Below are positions 48,717 through 62,295 of a DNA stretch of 64,000 nt, in pieces. Each line of letters opens with the position of its first letter. Within the stretch, counting starts at the first letter, position 1. The translations under genes were made by a program, and so were the position numbers. Source of the stretch: Stercorarius parasiticus (taxonomy: Eukaryota > Chordata > Aves > Charadriiformes > Stercorariidae); contig VWZL01003406.1 in NCBI GenBank assembly GCA_013396915.1, positions 251,078 through 315,077 of the forward strand, read 5' to 3'. The notes below the pieces were generated by a model. It was not told the origin of the DNA. It searched no databases and saw only the letters and a program-made list of their open reading frames with translations.

Positions 48717-51700
48717 GATCTCCCAAGCTGAACCTCATGGATTTCAATACAACTCATATTCCTCAAAGCTCTGATACACTGGAGTCAAGTGGCTAAAGAG
48801 ATGAGGCTGATTATAAATCTAGGTAAAAGGTGTTCCCCGACCACACTTTATGCTGCACTTTCTCTACTTCATGCCACACTTTTATCTGGGAACCAAACAA
48901 TCCTCTGCCCCTTCTGTGTGAAGTTCCAGCAGGACCATTGGAGTAGGAATGACCTACTAGGTTCTGGTATAAATATTTTCCTCTGAAAGAAAGAAAGCAA
49001 GCTTCAGTCTAAGACTCCTATCTGTACATGGGTCTTGGGAAGTAATACGGTCTATAGAACTGATTTTGTTACTGCTCATTTTTGACAAGAATGGAAGCTA
49101 AAAAGATCTGCCCAACTTCAATTTATATCTCCCTTGGAAGCGCACAATTTTTCCCCAGTGTTTGCAGAATAATATACTGTGATGAGAAAATGCTATGCTA
49201 GACAGGGGATAGAATAAAGTTGATGAAAAAGGCAAGATATTTATATATATTAAAAATATCAGAATACCTCAAAAGAAATTCCTTGCTCATCCTCTCTTGG
49301 TACTCAAGGTGCTTTGTGCAAAGAAAACACTCCAATATCTTTTTGCTCCACAGTTCCAGAGGGAATGTGAACTATGTTTTAAAAAGCAGATTTGTCTGAA
49401 CTTTATGTGATATAAGGAGAAGTACTTCCCTCAAGTATACCATGGAGTCCTGCTCTCTGCACTGCAGAACAGGTCTGCTTGTCTTCATGTATCACTGTGG
49501 ATGCAGATACACGTTAGCAGATGTGCAGAAAGGAGTGCTCCATCCAGAGACAGCATAAATTTTTAGTGCTTGTGAAAGATAGATTAGTAGAGACAGAGAC
49601 AAACACAAGCAACAAAGCAAAGAAGATTTAACTCTTTCAGGTAACAATGCACAGCAGAAAACTGTGGGCAAAAGTGGATCATCAAATTACGAAGCACAAC
49701 TATCTAAGCAGAGGACCACAATGGTTCTCAAGATCATTTCTTTGTGCAGTACTACAATCTGTATCATATTTATTATTAATTTTTCCAGCAGAGTAATTCA
49801 ACAATATATTCTACGCCATGTCACAGAAGAAAGACTTGGATATTATTCCAATTAAAAATGACAACTGTGATAATTATTTTCGTTAACATTCCAACGAGCC
49901 AACTACGTTATTTTTTGTTGGGAGCAAAATGCACAGCATTATTGAACCTTCCTTGCATTTTCTTCTTTGCTAGAAGGTAAATGGGATGATAGTTTTATTT
50001 CTCTGTCAGAAAATAAGATTAATTTAAACATCTGTTTATACTGTAAAAGCACTGATGTAATAGAGCAACGCCATATAGTCCATGCAAAATTTGCAGTGCA
50101 TTTTCAGATATTTTCATGAAATCAAACCTCTACCTTCAGTCCCTAAGGATCAGTTTCTTAATAAGTTTTGTGGTGCCACTGCTGCTTTGCTGCACCGTCT
50201 GCTCTTAGAAGTCAATCAAGAGCCAAAGTGAATTTTGGAGGCATTGAATAAAAAGCTTCTAAATACCCAGAGCAGACAAGGACAATTTTGAATTATTTCC
50301 ATGTTTTTTTACAATCTCTCTCATGCCTAGAGTTCTGCATGGCGAATCATATTGGGACACAGGTGATGTATTTAGCATGCAGCAAAGCAAGTTATACAGA
50401 GTAACTAGCTACTTATAACAGCAGTAAACTCTATTGCTATGAGGATTGTAATTCTTAGGGGAATAATGCACAAAGTAACCAGACATCCCCCCCATAGTTC
50501 ATGCTTTGCAGGTCTCTCCCCTACTTGAATGTTGTTCCAGAGCTGCAAGACATAAGGTAAAGCAGTCTCCCTTCTAAGCAGCTTTCGCCTTCTGCCCCTT
50601 TCCGGAGTGTGCTCCTTTAAGTTCCCCTATGCCCTGTATGAGTACATGGGACCACACAGCTTACAATTAATGCCTGAGAATCCTTCATATAATTTTTTTC
50701 AAGTGTACGACTGAAAATAAAAAGTTCAAACTAAGGTATCAGAGAACTTGGGTGCTAGGAAATCTCACCAGCTCTGAAGTCAGCTAAGATATCACCCTGC
50801 TGACTGATTGATATTAGGAGGTCAAATGACAGTATTTCAATCAGGTGTGAAAATCATTTTATATGGAGTAGGCACATTAGTGCTCAGAAATAAGATCTCT
50901 TTACAGAGTAGCAAGCTATGAATTTCAAAGTGGTATCCTTATGACTTTTGCTCACGGGGGAATAAATGATCAAAAACATATCAATAGCTTTGATCTATGT
51001 AGTGCAGGTGAAATGACACATTTTAGCAGTACTACTTTAAAAGAAGTGTCTAAATGTAGATTTAGTTCATTTAATACTTTCTATTTTGTCTTTCCAGTTA
51101 GCACAAATTTGTGGTCACAGTGGCCTGTTACAAGTAATCATTGACCCCAGTTTAAATTAACGTCTTTGAAAAACTCTTCAGCATATGCTTAATTTTGTTT
51201 GTTCTTGCCATCGATAAATGTCTGTGCCTGCAGATTTTACATTTACATATTACACATGTTTGTTATGTGGGGTCATAATGACAGGTAATCAGAAAGTGAC
51301 AATATCAGTGTCTACTGATATGGCAAGATTTGAACACAGATCTTAATATCTTTTCAATATTTCTCAGGCAACCAGCATATACCAAGTAGTACATAGTAAC
51401 CACCATTCAGTCTGTTTCTCAGTATTGACTAGAATTACTTTATTACAGCTGATTGAGCATTAGGGTCTTTCTTTCACTATGCTCTAACTTGAAAGAAATT
51501 CTTTAAACAGCAAAAAAATTCTGTAAAAGCTCACCAGAGATCACACAGGTTGGAAGACTACACCACAGTCTCAGAAGATCTCTACATAGAGAGAGAAAAG
51601 AAAAAGAAAATCTCTATTTAGCAAGTTCACTTTTTATGCAGTATGTCAAGTTCTTGCACCAGTAACTGTAGAGAAAACTCAGTAAGAACTTAAGAGCTGT

Positions 51701-54392
51701 AACAGAGAAAAACTCAGTCACTACAAGGAGTATCTTACAGTTGAATGCTCATGCTTAAATTGTGTTCACAAAGCTTTTTGCTCTTAATTTTGAGTTACCA
51801 CAGATTGCCACGGGAACTGAGGTCAGGAACTGGGAACGTTTTTTAGTGAAGGATCATAGATAAAGCTAAGTTTAAACTTGCATGACAAAGAGTTTCCTTC
51901 AGTTTGGTTACTGGTTCTACACTGTCTAGAAATCTGGAAAATTTCTCAGTTCTGAAAGGATTCTCTCTACAATCAAAACCTTTAATGCTCTATACTTTTA
52001 AGCTTGTCCTTTCTTTTGGAGCATTGTTGAAAGCTGCTCATCAGAAAACTAAAGTACAATTGAAGCAGAATATGAACTGTTAAACCTTTCCAAAAATTTT
52101 CTTCCCGTATAAATCAACATGTTGATGAGGATCTAATTTACTATCATAAAAGAATTGACTCTCTGAGCTCAGCCACTCTTTGATAACTGAAGTGGGGATT
52201 TTATGCACTTCAATTCAGAAAAACAGTGCAGTCCTAAGGAATGGATGTTTGGACCCAAGACAGAGCTGCAGTTCCTGTCTAAGTGTCACTTTCTAAGGTA
52301 GAGCCCAACTTTAGCCATTGGTAATGCAGCCATACATATATAAGGTGGGTAGTTTCTCAAAATTATTGGGATTGTTCAGGAAACAGAAGGCATTATGAGG
52401 TATAATAAAAGCTGATGCTATCCCAAGGACCTACTGAAAAGATGGGGAAATGGATGTTTCTTGCATTTTCTCCTTTTTGTGCTAAGACTGATAGAACCAA
52501 ATGCTTGGAAACTTCCTCTTTTTGGAGGTGCTATATTGTCCTTGGCTTTTATTTTGAAATCCTAAGAATACAAATACAGGATTATATTGTCAACTTTACT
52601 CATTCTTCTCAAGAACTTCTCAACAACTGTTTGTTTCAATGAGACGTGCCGCCACATCAAACCTTGTTAAAATCAATTTTATATAAGATTTTCCTTATCA
52701 ATTGAGTTGATAGCACACAAATTTCAAGTCTGAAGATGTATACCTGGTTGCTAAACCTCAAGTTAAGAAAACAGTTCCTAATTTCGAGGAATCCCTGAAA
52801 CTGCAATTTTATACTACACAGAAAATAACATTATTAAGCACTAGCTGCTGCTGGGGCTATCCTCAACTGCAAGTTCAATGAATTCCTAATAAAAGTAATT
52901 TTATGTGAATGTTCAGAAAACCGGGAATTATTAAGTGAAAAGTAATGATCACCTTTCCACCAGAAGATGGATGATAAGAAACAGCAGTCAATACCCCATT
53001 AGCAAGTCCATTATAACCTTGGAATAGAAACACACTTTGTTTTAGAAAGCTAAAACAATTGTAAGTGAATTTTAACAGCTGAATAAATGTACATGCTAAT
53101 CTATGGTTACAAAAGTTAAATAAATTAGTCATGCCATCACTTCTACTGCACAAAAAAAGTTAGTAACTCATTATCAGACCCATTATCAAACTCTTCATTA
53201 TGACTACACACGCTTTTATGGTTAATGTTGTGTCAGCATTTCCATTACAAACACTTCAGGAGCTTATGTTTCAATCATCGCTGAAATTCTGCTTTGGATC
53301 CTTCATTCTGGAAGATGGTTTTATAGACGGATTTGGCATAGCTCTAAAAAACATATAAGTGCAAAAATTATAGTTATTATTTGACATAATTACTTCAGGT
53401 TCAAAAATTCCTCTGCAGTTATGGACATTCAAGTTTCTAACCAACTCAGGTCAAAACTGACAGGAAAACTCCAGTCAAACATTTTTCAAAACTGAAATAC
53501 TGAAAACATGAGGTGAATAAATTCCCTCTTTTTTTCTCTAAATCAAGGTAATTGCTAGGAATATATTCCTTCATACAAAATTCTGGTACTTACATAGTAT
53601 CTAGATTTCAATGAATACAATGAGAAAACTAGATTTCATTTTTGCTAATCCAACAGATTTACAGGATGGGACTCCCATTTCACATATGTTGTCTGTAAGT
53701 GGAAGTACAACATTGAACTACTGACTGACATGATTTAAAATAGTTGCCTTGTCTCATTTCAGTTAAAACCAGAAATGTCAGGTTCACAAATTCAGATCTT
53801 ACGTTTTTTTTTTCTTTCCCATAACCAAAAATGCATCTTCAGTGCTCATGTGGGCCTTATGAGTTCAGGGCAATTCCACTGTTTGAGAGAAAAGGATACA
53901 GGAAGAAGTCAAGAAAGCATATCGCACTGTGTCCTCCAAGCAGTGTTTCCATTTAGCTTCCCCTGGGATGGTCTGTCATGGAAGAGTATGTTATTGTTCA
54001 TTATTTTGTGAGTCAGAGTGAAAAAAAATTGTGTACTTTCCTACGTGTGTGAGAAGTGAATGCTTTACATAGGAGGACTCCATTAAAAGTCTTTCTAAAA
54101 CAAAGTAAACAATTTGTGTGGTCTAGCTCAGTTGTGCAAAGTGTAACACTACTAGATATGAATTTCAGAAAAGTAAGGGAATCCAGCTGCACTACAGCTA
54201 TTGATAAACCAAGTTCGATGTTGAGAAGGGGTAACTCTTCTAAGTCCTTTACAAAATTTTACATACCTATTCTTACCACGTCAAACTTTTCCACATCTCA
54301 AGATGATGAGTAATGGTAGTGGCTCAATCCTGGTCTACTTGAAGAGGAGGCCTCAAGTTAGAACCTATTATAAAGAGCATATCATGAAATAC
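48717..54392. other. Non-coding, nothing firmly recognised
   Basis: AT-rich, apparently unique sequence. Frames such as 50941-51144, 52415-52642, 52875-53153 and 53775-54011 are short and unrecognised. No CR1 tail or RNA gene was found. Confidence 0.5.
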
Positions 54393-54850
54393 TGCTCCTA
54401 TCTGTCTATAGAACGCCTCTTCCACTCGGTCTTCCTGATCAGATGGCCTGTGGCAGAGCCCCACTATAACATCACCTGTTCCTGCCCTCCCTTTAATCCT
54501 GACCCATAAACTCTCGGTCAGTTCCTCATCCATCCCCAAGCAGAGCTCCACACACTCCAGCTCGTCCTTGACATAGGGGGCAATACGCTCTCCTCATCTC
54601 CCCTGCCTGTCCTTCCTAGAGGGCCTGTGTCCTTCCATTCCAACACTCCAGTCACAGGAGCCACCCCACCATGCCAATAAGATCATAGGCCTGCAGATGT
54701 GTGCACACCTCTAACTCCTCCTGTTTATTCCCTACCCTGTGTGTGTTTGTATAGAGGCATTTTAGTTGGGCCCCCGATGAAGCTGACTTACTGGCTGGAG
54801 TGGCTGGTGAGATGCAGGGATACAGCCTGTTCAACATTTTCCTATACCAT
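54393..54850 (-). pseudogene. CR1 ORF2 endonuclease fragment, frameshifted
   Basis: Minus-strand CR1 LINE piece covering the start of the ORF2 apurinic/apyrimidinic-type endonuclease. From about 54830 it reads ASSGAQLKCLYTN, NKQEELEVCTHLQAYDLIGM, then a frame break. From 54551 it reads MELCLGMDEELTESLWVRIK, GRAGTGDVIVGLCHRPSDQE and FYRQIGA, where homology ends near 54393. Right after DLIG the family has a TETWWDG block with the conserved glutamate of the active site. Here about 11 bases covering TET appear deleted, which removes that residue and shifts the frame. The rest of ORF2 is absent. Family comparison is from memory. Confidence 0.9.
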
Positions 54851-55576
54851 TTGGAACAACAAATATAGGAAATGTTTTTTGTTTTGTTTTTAAGCAAACA
54901 TTAATAGGAAGCAAAATGGATGAAGCAAAGCAATATAATCACACCTTTCAGCTTTTGACTTATCTTCAGACATAATTACGAACTGCTACCTTTAAACCCT
55001 TGTGAAGTCAAGAAGCTCAGTACACATAATATGATATTAGCCTTGATGGTTTACCTTAAAAAAAAAATAAAAGGTATGCCACTCAACTGGTCAAACCTCA
55101 AGGCTGTAGTAACTACAGTCCAAACCAATTTAGCCAAAAATTACATTCTTCTGCCCTCTCTGTGTTCCCTTCTGTATCTTCTCAAATCAAGATCAAAACC
55201 CAATGCAGCTCTCTTCCTCAGCCCAAAGCCTGTTGTGCTTTCTCTAATTCCTCGATGCAGAGTACAAGCCTCTCCGAAGCCATATTTCCAGAAGCATCCT
55301 GTATATCTTAAGCAACTGCTTCTGCACCTTACAAGTCTCTGAATCCCACTGTCCATATCAGGAGGCCCCTCTGACTACAAGAACTGTACCTCACATCCCT
55401 GCAGCATCTCTCTCTGGCCCTGAGATCTCTTATGCCACACGCTGCTACTCAGTCCAGTTCAGCCACAGCTTTGCTCAGTAGTCAAACCTTGGAAGGGGAG
55501 AAAATGGAAGAGTGAGAGAAATATGTTTCTGCATGGCCTAGGATAACACTGTCTCCACATAGGCTCTACCAGAAGT
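54851..55576. other. Non-coding, nothing recognised
   Basis: Frame 55031-55342 (103 codons, non-ATG start) lacks any recognised domain. G+C is slightly higher over 55140-55460. An A-run lies at 55060-55068. Confidence 0.45.
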
Positions 55577-55620
55577 GTCATGGTTTAAGTCTTGTTGGTA
55601 AAAGTAAAACACACTTTGTA
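55577..55620 (+). mobile_element. Possible endogenous retrovirus LTR 5' terminus
   Basis: TGTCATGGTTTAAG...TTGGTAAAAGTAAAACACAC resembles the start of a common avian endogenous-retroviral LTR (TGTCATGGTTTAAGCCCAGC...GGCAACTAAGCACCAC) over about 40 bp. Neither the LTR end nor any gag/pol/env peptide is visible downstream, so only a terminal remnant can be argued. It also shares TGTC-TGGTTT and AAAAGTAAAA with the nested element at 47670. Confidence 0.35.
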
Positions 55621-57918
55621 AGTGAACAAAAAATTTAGCGTTAGCTCAGTTAACGTCCAAATTATCCAATCAAAGTACATCAGGTATCATTAATTCAGTT
55701 ACAATAAGATCAACGGTCCATTAATTAAAAAAAAAAAGAATCCTTAAAACTGTCATAAAGAAAACTTACTTATATTCACTCCTTTTCTCTCATGTTATGC
55801 TCACCTTTCCAGTGTCCTCCTAAGTCAGAAGGTCAGTGACTCACACTCTTCCCCAGGCCGAGATGTTCTATGAGGTACCAACATCCATAATTATCCACCA
55901 TGAGCAGCACAGTACTGGTGACAGGGCTCTCTTCTTCCTCACTCTTGGATCCACTTGAATCTATTTTTAATTGTTTTCTAACTACAGTCTGCTTTTTTTT
56001 TCCACTGGTTCTCACATGTAGTTTGAAAGCTGCACAATATCCTCTCGCTGGCTCAGATGGCACAAAGGGAAGGTTTTTATTGGGCTACCATACTACCTGT
56101 TACGCTAGACGTGATAAACTACTCCCTAGGTATGTCAGACTTTTATGATCCTTGGCATTTACAGAGCTTGAGTTAAAACAGATAAGCAACAGTCAACCAC
56201 TAGAAAACTGTTAAAAAAAAAAAAGTTAAAATCATCTCAGGCCTAAGTCCTGTCAGATCAATACAAAGCCCGTCAACTTAAACTAGTCATGGCAAAATTC
56301 CTGTTTACTGGGCTGGGAAAGATAACAGTTTGCCACCTGAATTCCGGATTCCACCCTTCCCTCGCATGTTCCACTGGCCAGAAGACAAAAGAAGATGGCT
56401 AGAAAAAGCAGTGGGCAGCAACTCTTGCTTTGAAATGCCTCCAATACAGAAGGTGTAGATTACTATAACAATTCTTTTTATTAGAACTATGAAGTGGTTT
56501 CTGAAAGAAAAAAAAATAAAATTTCCTCTTTCAGATTTTGTTCTTACAATGTTTCAGACAATCCTATCTTTCCTTCCTGTTGGAATTGAATCACAAAAAG
56601 GCTCTAGGCTCTAGTTTTCGTTTGGTGATTCAACGTTACCTGCTACCAAGAACTGTTTTTCTGATTGTGGTGGTTGAATTACGTATAATCACAATGGCTG
56701 TTTAGATATTCACTGTTGCTATTTTTTCAGCATCACTGTAGAAGCTACTAAGTAAATGAAATAAAAATCAGAAAATTAAGGGACAAGATAATTACTGTAT
56801 TCTGCAGGCTCAAAATAAACTTTCACATTTAAATTTTGTTGTGTCTGAATAAAGTATTATACTGAATAATTGGATATCTCAAGGAACTTTGGGAAAAGTT
56901 CTGAGGCATTACAGACTCCTACTTATTAGAAAATTATCATTGCAAAATATAGTGACGGATGAGTGGTTCTCAGGCTCATTATTTATTTCATCACTTGTAC
57001 ATTTTTTTTCCAGCTCACTAGCTAGAAACTACCATGCAGAAAAGTAACCCATAACTGCATGAATTGTTACCATCCCTTCACTTGAACTCAATGTGGTTCT
57101 AAAACTGCTTATGTCTTGGTTGTACTAAAGCATCTATCAACACAGAGATTAGCAAAATGAGAGCTCACTATAATACACGCTCATGACAGTAGCACATTAA
57201 TATGTATATTTTAAAAAGTTTTTTGCAGACCACAGAAAAAGCTATTGAGCACTCACTCAAAAGTTACTATCTTGCACAACAACAAAATAAAACAATAAAA
57301 ATATTTTTTAAGTTGAGGCAGGGCAGGAGGCCTGAGTTTTTCAAGATAAGATTTTGTTGCAAATCTTGCAACATTTGCAGAGTCTTTTGAAAGTGATCGC
57401 AGAATAGTGTTTCTGAGACACCTCAGAAAACTAACATGATGCAGGTCAGATTATGTTTCTTTCTATCTCTCGATATTCTTGCTTCTGTTATCAAGCAGAA
57501 ACTGGAAATTGATTTCATCAACTCTCAGCCTGAAAAGGATGACCTCTAGATACCAGGTAATGATAGCAACATCAATTCTCATTCTTAGAAAAGCAAGAGC
57601 ATTAACAAGAATGGTAACAGGTCTCCAGGAAAGAAATAAAATGTCAGAACTGAAACCCACTGGTTAACTATACAGTGCGTTTAAAATAGAAACTAATGTG
57701 ACTAACGCAAATAAGAACATGTGATGCATTAAATTCAACTTGCAGGTCCGGGGAGGATTCCTTACCTCTGAGCTCCAATGCAGATCTTTTTTCATTGATT
57801 TTCCTTTGTTTTATTTCAGCTTGTTTCCCATGGAAATCAAGCTGATTTAGTAACTTTCTCTGTGCCATTGTCAGTGTCTGAATATGTATTCAATCACTTC
57901 CATATGAACTGAATGATT
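55621..57918. other. Non-coding, nothing firmly recognised
   Basis: A mildly GC-richer patch at 55850-56090 has chance-length frames on both strands (76-82 codons). A-runs occur at 55727-55737 and 56213-56224. No CR1 or RNA gene was recognised. Confidence 0.45.
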
Positions 57919-58122
57919 TCAGAAGAATGTGACAGAGGTGACACAGTCTCAAAAAATAATTGCATTTCTACAATTTTCATGAAAATAGAGAAGAAAGATC
58001 CCCTAAATACCCTTCCTAGAGAAAGGCTGCAGGATGACCTCAAACTTTTACTAGACTCCGTAGTCAAACTGTCCTGGGACAAATCTATAGGAAAACAGGC
58101 TGCCTTGGACTCTACATTTTAG
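57919..58122 (+). other. Coding-like open segment, unidentified
   Basis: An acceptor-like TGATTTCAG at 57911-57919 opens a frame ending in TAG at 58120-58122. The inferred peptide is rich in charged residues and has a leucine-rich helix-like part (RERLQDDLKLLLDSVVKL). Codons favour purines in first position, as in real genes. No family is recognised, no donor or partner exon is visible, and the length (under 70 codons) is common by chance. It may be a decayed exon, a repeat-derived segment or noise. Confidence 0.15.
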
Positions 58123-58515
58123 GAAAATATTTGTTATTCAAAGGAATCATAAAAAATTTCTTAATTTCTGCCACTTGCTATTCCCCTTCCCATGCTATTT
58201 CCAGAATAAAAAAAAAATATTAATTGATAGATTAATATATTTTTTATAACTTTTACTTTAAACCCCTGCACATAAATCACAGAAAACATTTTCTGTACTA
58301 AGGAACTAGATTAAGAACGGGATGGAGGATCCAAATAAATCTAGGCCTCTTTCCTAGCATGAGTAAAATAACTTTTTTATCCTTTAGTTTACCTCAATCA
58401 GCTTAAAAGAAATGAAAGATACTACAGTGAACCATTCTAGAAAAAATGCTACTATGTATATTTCTCATTTTATTAGTTCTATTAGTATACAATGAACAGA
58501 GCCCTGCTCTGCTAG

Positions 58516-58567
58516 TTTCATAAGACACTGCTTTTTCATAAGACACTGCTAGTTTCATAAGACGCTG
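58516..58567. repeat. Three copies of an 18-19-bp unit
   Basis: TTTCATAAGACACTGCT starts at 58516, 58534 and 58553. The third copy has GACGCTG in place of GACACTG. Confidence 0.9.
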
Positions 58568-59526
58568 ACTTACTGTTTTACCTTTTCCCCTGAAGTACGA
58601 TATATTTAGTATTAGTTGTTTAGTTGTACTTAATTAAATGTGGCATGAATCAGAAACGTGGTTTGAAAGCAAAAAATAATTCACTATAGGAGAAGGTAAA
58701 GCCTATGAGATGTCCCTCTGAGTTTTCTCTTTAAAAAAAAAACGGATATTTTGTCAACAAGTATATACAAGACAAAATCACCATTTTTTGGACGCATCGG
58801 TTGCACACCCAAGGAAATGAACAAAACATTCAATAAGAACTTGCATACAGCACACAGCACAGCTGTTGTGTACAACTTGGAATTTACCTTATTCTGTAGT
58901 ATTTAGGTGCGTTCTGTATTCCACAGAAAAATCATGTAAGTGACAGACAAAATGAGGAGTTATCCAATCAGAACAAGCTGTATATCAGGTGTGTCTTTCA
59001 CAGAGGGATGCAGATTTATGTGGGTTTGGGTTCCGATTCAGAGATTTTACTAGCAGAAAAGGCAGCAGGTGTTTATGCACACACACAGAGAAGTGATTTA
59101 TGTTTCTATTACCACAGCTTATTGTATTAGAACTGCTTATCTTTACATGCACTGCATCAAGTGTATCAGCTGAGGTGTATGTTCTGTTGGAGAATTAAGC
59201 AAAGTGTATGCCGAGAAGAACAGCCTTGACGTTATATAAAATTCTGCACAGGGATATCTGCAAGAGAAGGGTCAAGATCAATTCCATTAACCAGAAAGCA
59301 TCACTGAAATAGATTTTAACCCCTTGGATGTAATTACTCACCAAGATTGCCTTAGCACCACTCCATCCTTTTGATGGATTGAAAGCCATTAGCTACTCAA
59401 GTTTTACTAAGACTGTAAAGTTATCCAGAGCACCTAAGGGTAGATATTTTGTGTTGGACTCAACTGAGACATCACATTCAGCCAAAACCAATTTTAAATA
59501 TTAAAAGAAGCAAGAGCATGAGGACC

Positions 59527-59544
59527 AAAAAAAAAAAAAAAAAA
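59527..59544. repeat. Poly-A tract
   Basis: About 18 A on the plus strand. No retrocopy body was recognised upstream. Confidence 0.9.
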
Positions 59545-59564
59545 GGCAATGGAGTAACGTCTCT

Positions 59565-59600
59565 ACATTACCATTTGGCCTTACATTACCACTCGGCCTC
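59565..59600. repeat. 18-bp tandem duplication
   Basis: ACATTACCATTTGGCCTT is followed directly by ACATTACCACTCGGCCTC, with three differences. Confidence 0.9.
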
Positions 59601-60019
59601 ATTTTTATGTGCAGATACTGATATGAACTCATAACAGAGACCAAGCCATTTCAGCTCTCCTTTTCACCCTTTTCCCAGAATCTTCACGGAGGAATAAATT
59701 AAGAAAATTACAGCTCCACTATGTTACAGAGCCACAGTGTGCCCTTGTTTCCTTCCATATGCATGGCCTACTTTGAAAGTATAGGTTTCAGCTTTGCTTA
59801 CTAACAGCTACACAAGATACACCTACCAATTCTTCTCCCCAACTGGCTTCTTAGATGACCTCTGGAAGGCTATGTTCTAGAAAGTGAATAGATTTAGGAG
59901 CAGAACTACAAAAAGACAGACATATACATCTAGTTCAATATTCTGCTTAAGAAATGTATAATGGAAATCATGAACCTCTAATTCCCAAATTCCTTAATTA
60001 ACTGTTTTAGGTATTTCAG

Positions 60020-62295
60020 GTCTGTTGTGTCCAGAGAAGTGTTTTGAACAGAGAGCTATATCTGATGAAAATCTGACTCTAAATTTTCACAGAATTTTGC
60101 CCCGATTAAGTAATGATGAATTCTGCTGTGTATGCTGCTTGCACGGCCTTTTAAGCTCTCCTATAGAAATCATAACATTTCACATGGAATACAAGGTCCC
60201 TCCACATATCCACATGCCAATCTAGTATTTGGAGATGCATACCTCTTGTGTGTAACGTCTTTTTCTCCTGTATCCAATGAACCTTGAATTATTTCATGAA
60301 AAGTGGGATATCATATGCAGGAAAACCTAACAATCACATTTCACCTTAACAAACCATTTTTTCATAGTTCAAGAATATTAAATAGATGGTAGATGTGGGA
60401 GTAATTTCTCTCAAGCATAAAGAGGAATTCCTTCCCTGTTCTCTTGCACCATCTCTCAAATTTTCTATGAGTGCACTAACTACTGAGCTGCTAGGCATAG
60501 AGCAGCTTTTTCGCAATATATTCAGAATTTTGTGCAAATGAAAAAACCTAGGCATTGGCTTCTTGGAAAAAAAATTGTGTGTCTAACTGTGTGTAAAAGA
60601 AGGCACTTACAGGTCAAAAAAAAGAGGATTTAAATATAGATGCTTTATTCAGGCATTTCTTCAGGATAGTTTAAGCACTCCTTACTTATTTGAACTCCTT
60701 ACTTATACAGACACCTATATGCCTGCATTGAACAACTTTACACCAATCTGAGAACGTAGATTCTGTCACAAAGACAATATACTAAAAATTAAGTTCTTCA
60801 AAACTAAACCTTGCAGCATACATAGCCCTTAATTCCCCACTTCTTCATGGATGTGGAACAACCTGTTTCATTGCAGTGGCTGAGAGTACCAATGATGTGA
60901 AAAGCTTAGAGACTTTTCAGTCAGGGTTGACATGCACCAACTTGAATGGGAGGTTTATCAATCTGACTGAGGAGCACAGCTGTAGCTATTCAAATCTGTA
61001 AAGTTTTCCCTTCAACACTCTAAGTTAGACTGTTAGAAACAGGGTGGGAAGGAAGCAGGAGCAACTGTATGCAGAAAAAGCTGATTAAGAATGTAAATTA
61101 TGCTGGAGAATATTTGTCAAGCTTCTGGACCAAGACCTTAATTCTCTTTATAACTTTTCAAAATCAAGAGTTAGGAATTGTGGGCTAAATGCTATCTTCT
61201 ATCCTGGTGCAAATCCAGACTAGCTATTGCCTTCAAGTGAATAACATTATGTTACTGACATCAGTATTTTCCTCTAACCCTTTTTTGTCTGTCATCCTTA
61301 TCCAATCACAAAATCATTTTATAACTAAGCAAATCAGTGTTTGATTACACAAGAAGGATCTACTAAATTTGTTACGCTGTGGAAAATGTTATCGACCATC
61401 TGGTTTTAATTACTGTAAAAATACCTAAAGCAATTTTGGTGGCCCATTAGTAGTAGCTGTTTTGCACAGCTGTGTAGAGGCTCCAATAAAGATCAGGTTC
61501 GCTGTGTATTAGGCCCCATAAAATTATTAAACAATAAAAACAATAATCTATGCCACTTTTTCCAAGTTGTCCAGATCAGAATTCTACTCTAGAAATTTTG
61601 AAGCGGCATTCACCTAGCCTTCAGTAAAATTATGCAATCACTAAAATTAACAGCATTATAGTTATTTCAGTATCTTCAAGACTAAGCACATAAAGAAATC
61701 AGCCATATACTTGACTTCCTCAGTTTTAAAGAGGAAGGAAAATAAGTCAAATTTGCCACTTACTGTATTATGAGACAAATTACATATTTAGTCCTCATTA
61801 GTTTACTTTTTGAAGTAGGTACTCAATATTTCATACGACGTGAATAAGAGAAATTTTATATAATGAGGATGTTAACTATTTGAAGAAGGGTTGTCTCCTT
61901 TGAATTAGGCAATTGCGGATTAAGTTCGACATTTCTGAGGAGCAACAATAAAACTCCTTACTGCAACCTAAATCTCAAAAACATATGTTAAATCAAATAT
62001 TTAGGTACTGGATGTGTGTTAACCTAAGAGCGAGTCATCTTCTGTTTGGCAGTATAATGTACATTAATTCAATACATCGGAAAATTAAGTTAAGTGTACT
62101 TACTTTAATTTTACAGTTGAGAGGGAGGAAGGCCGTTAACAGTCCAAATTTGGTGAACTGCTCATAGTCCTCTACCTTTACTAAATTTACCAGCAGTAGA
62201 GAATAGCTTGCATCTCAAATGATGGCATGTTATTGTTTGTACTGTAATACAAGTCTTGCCCACTGTTTCCCTGTCATTTGCTACTTTCCTTCCAG
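60020..62295. other. Non-coding, nothing firmly recognised
   Basis: A frame at 60025-60225 follows an acceptor-like TTTCAG but has no recognised product. Apart from this the stretch is AT-rich and featureless. Its last 40 bases are the polypyrimidine tract of the candidate exon that follows. Confidence 0.45.

Larger units (their letters stand above)
58123..60019. other. Non-coding with short tandem duplications
   Basis: No gene recognised. Holds the repeats listed at 58516 and 59565 and a poly-A run at 59527-59544. Confidence 0.5.

Noticed and set aside
59527..59544. Poly-A as the tail of a processed pseudogene
   Set aside because: Upstream sequence shows no coding body and no flanking target duplication was found; same conclusion for poly-A/T tracts at 21461, 25326, 26452 and 63172.
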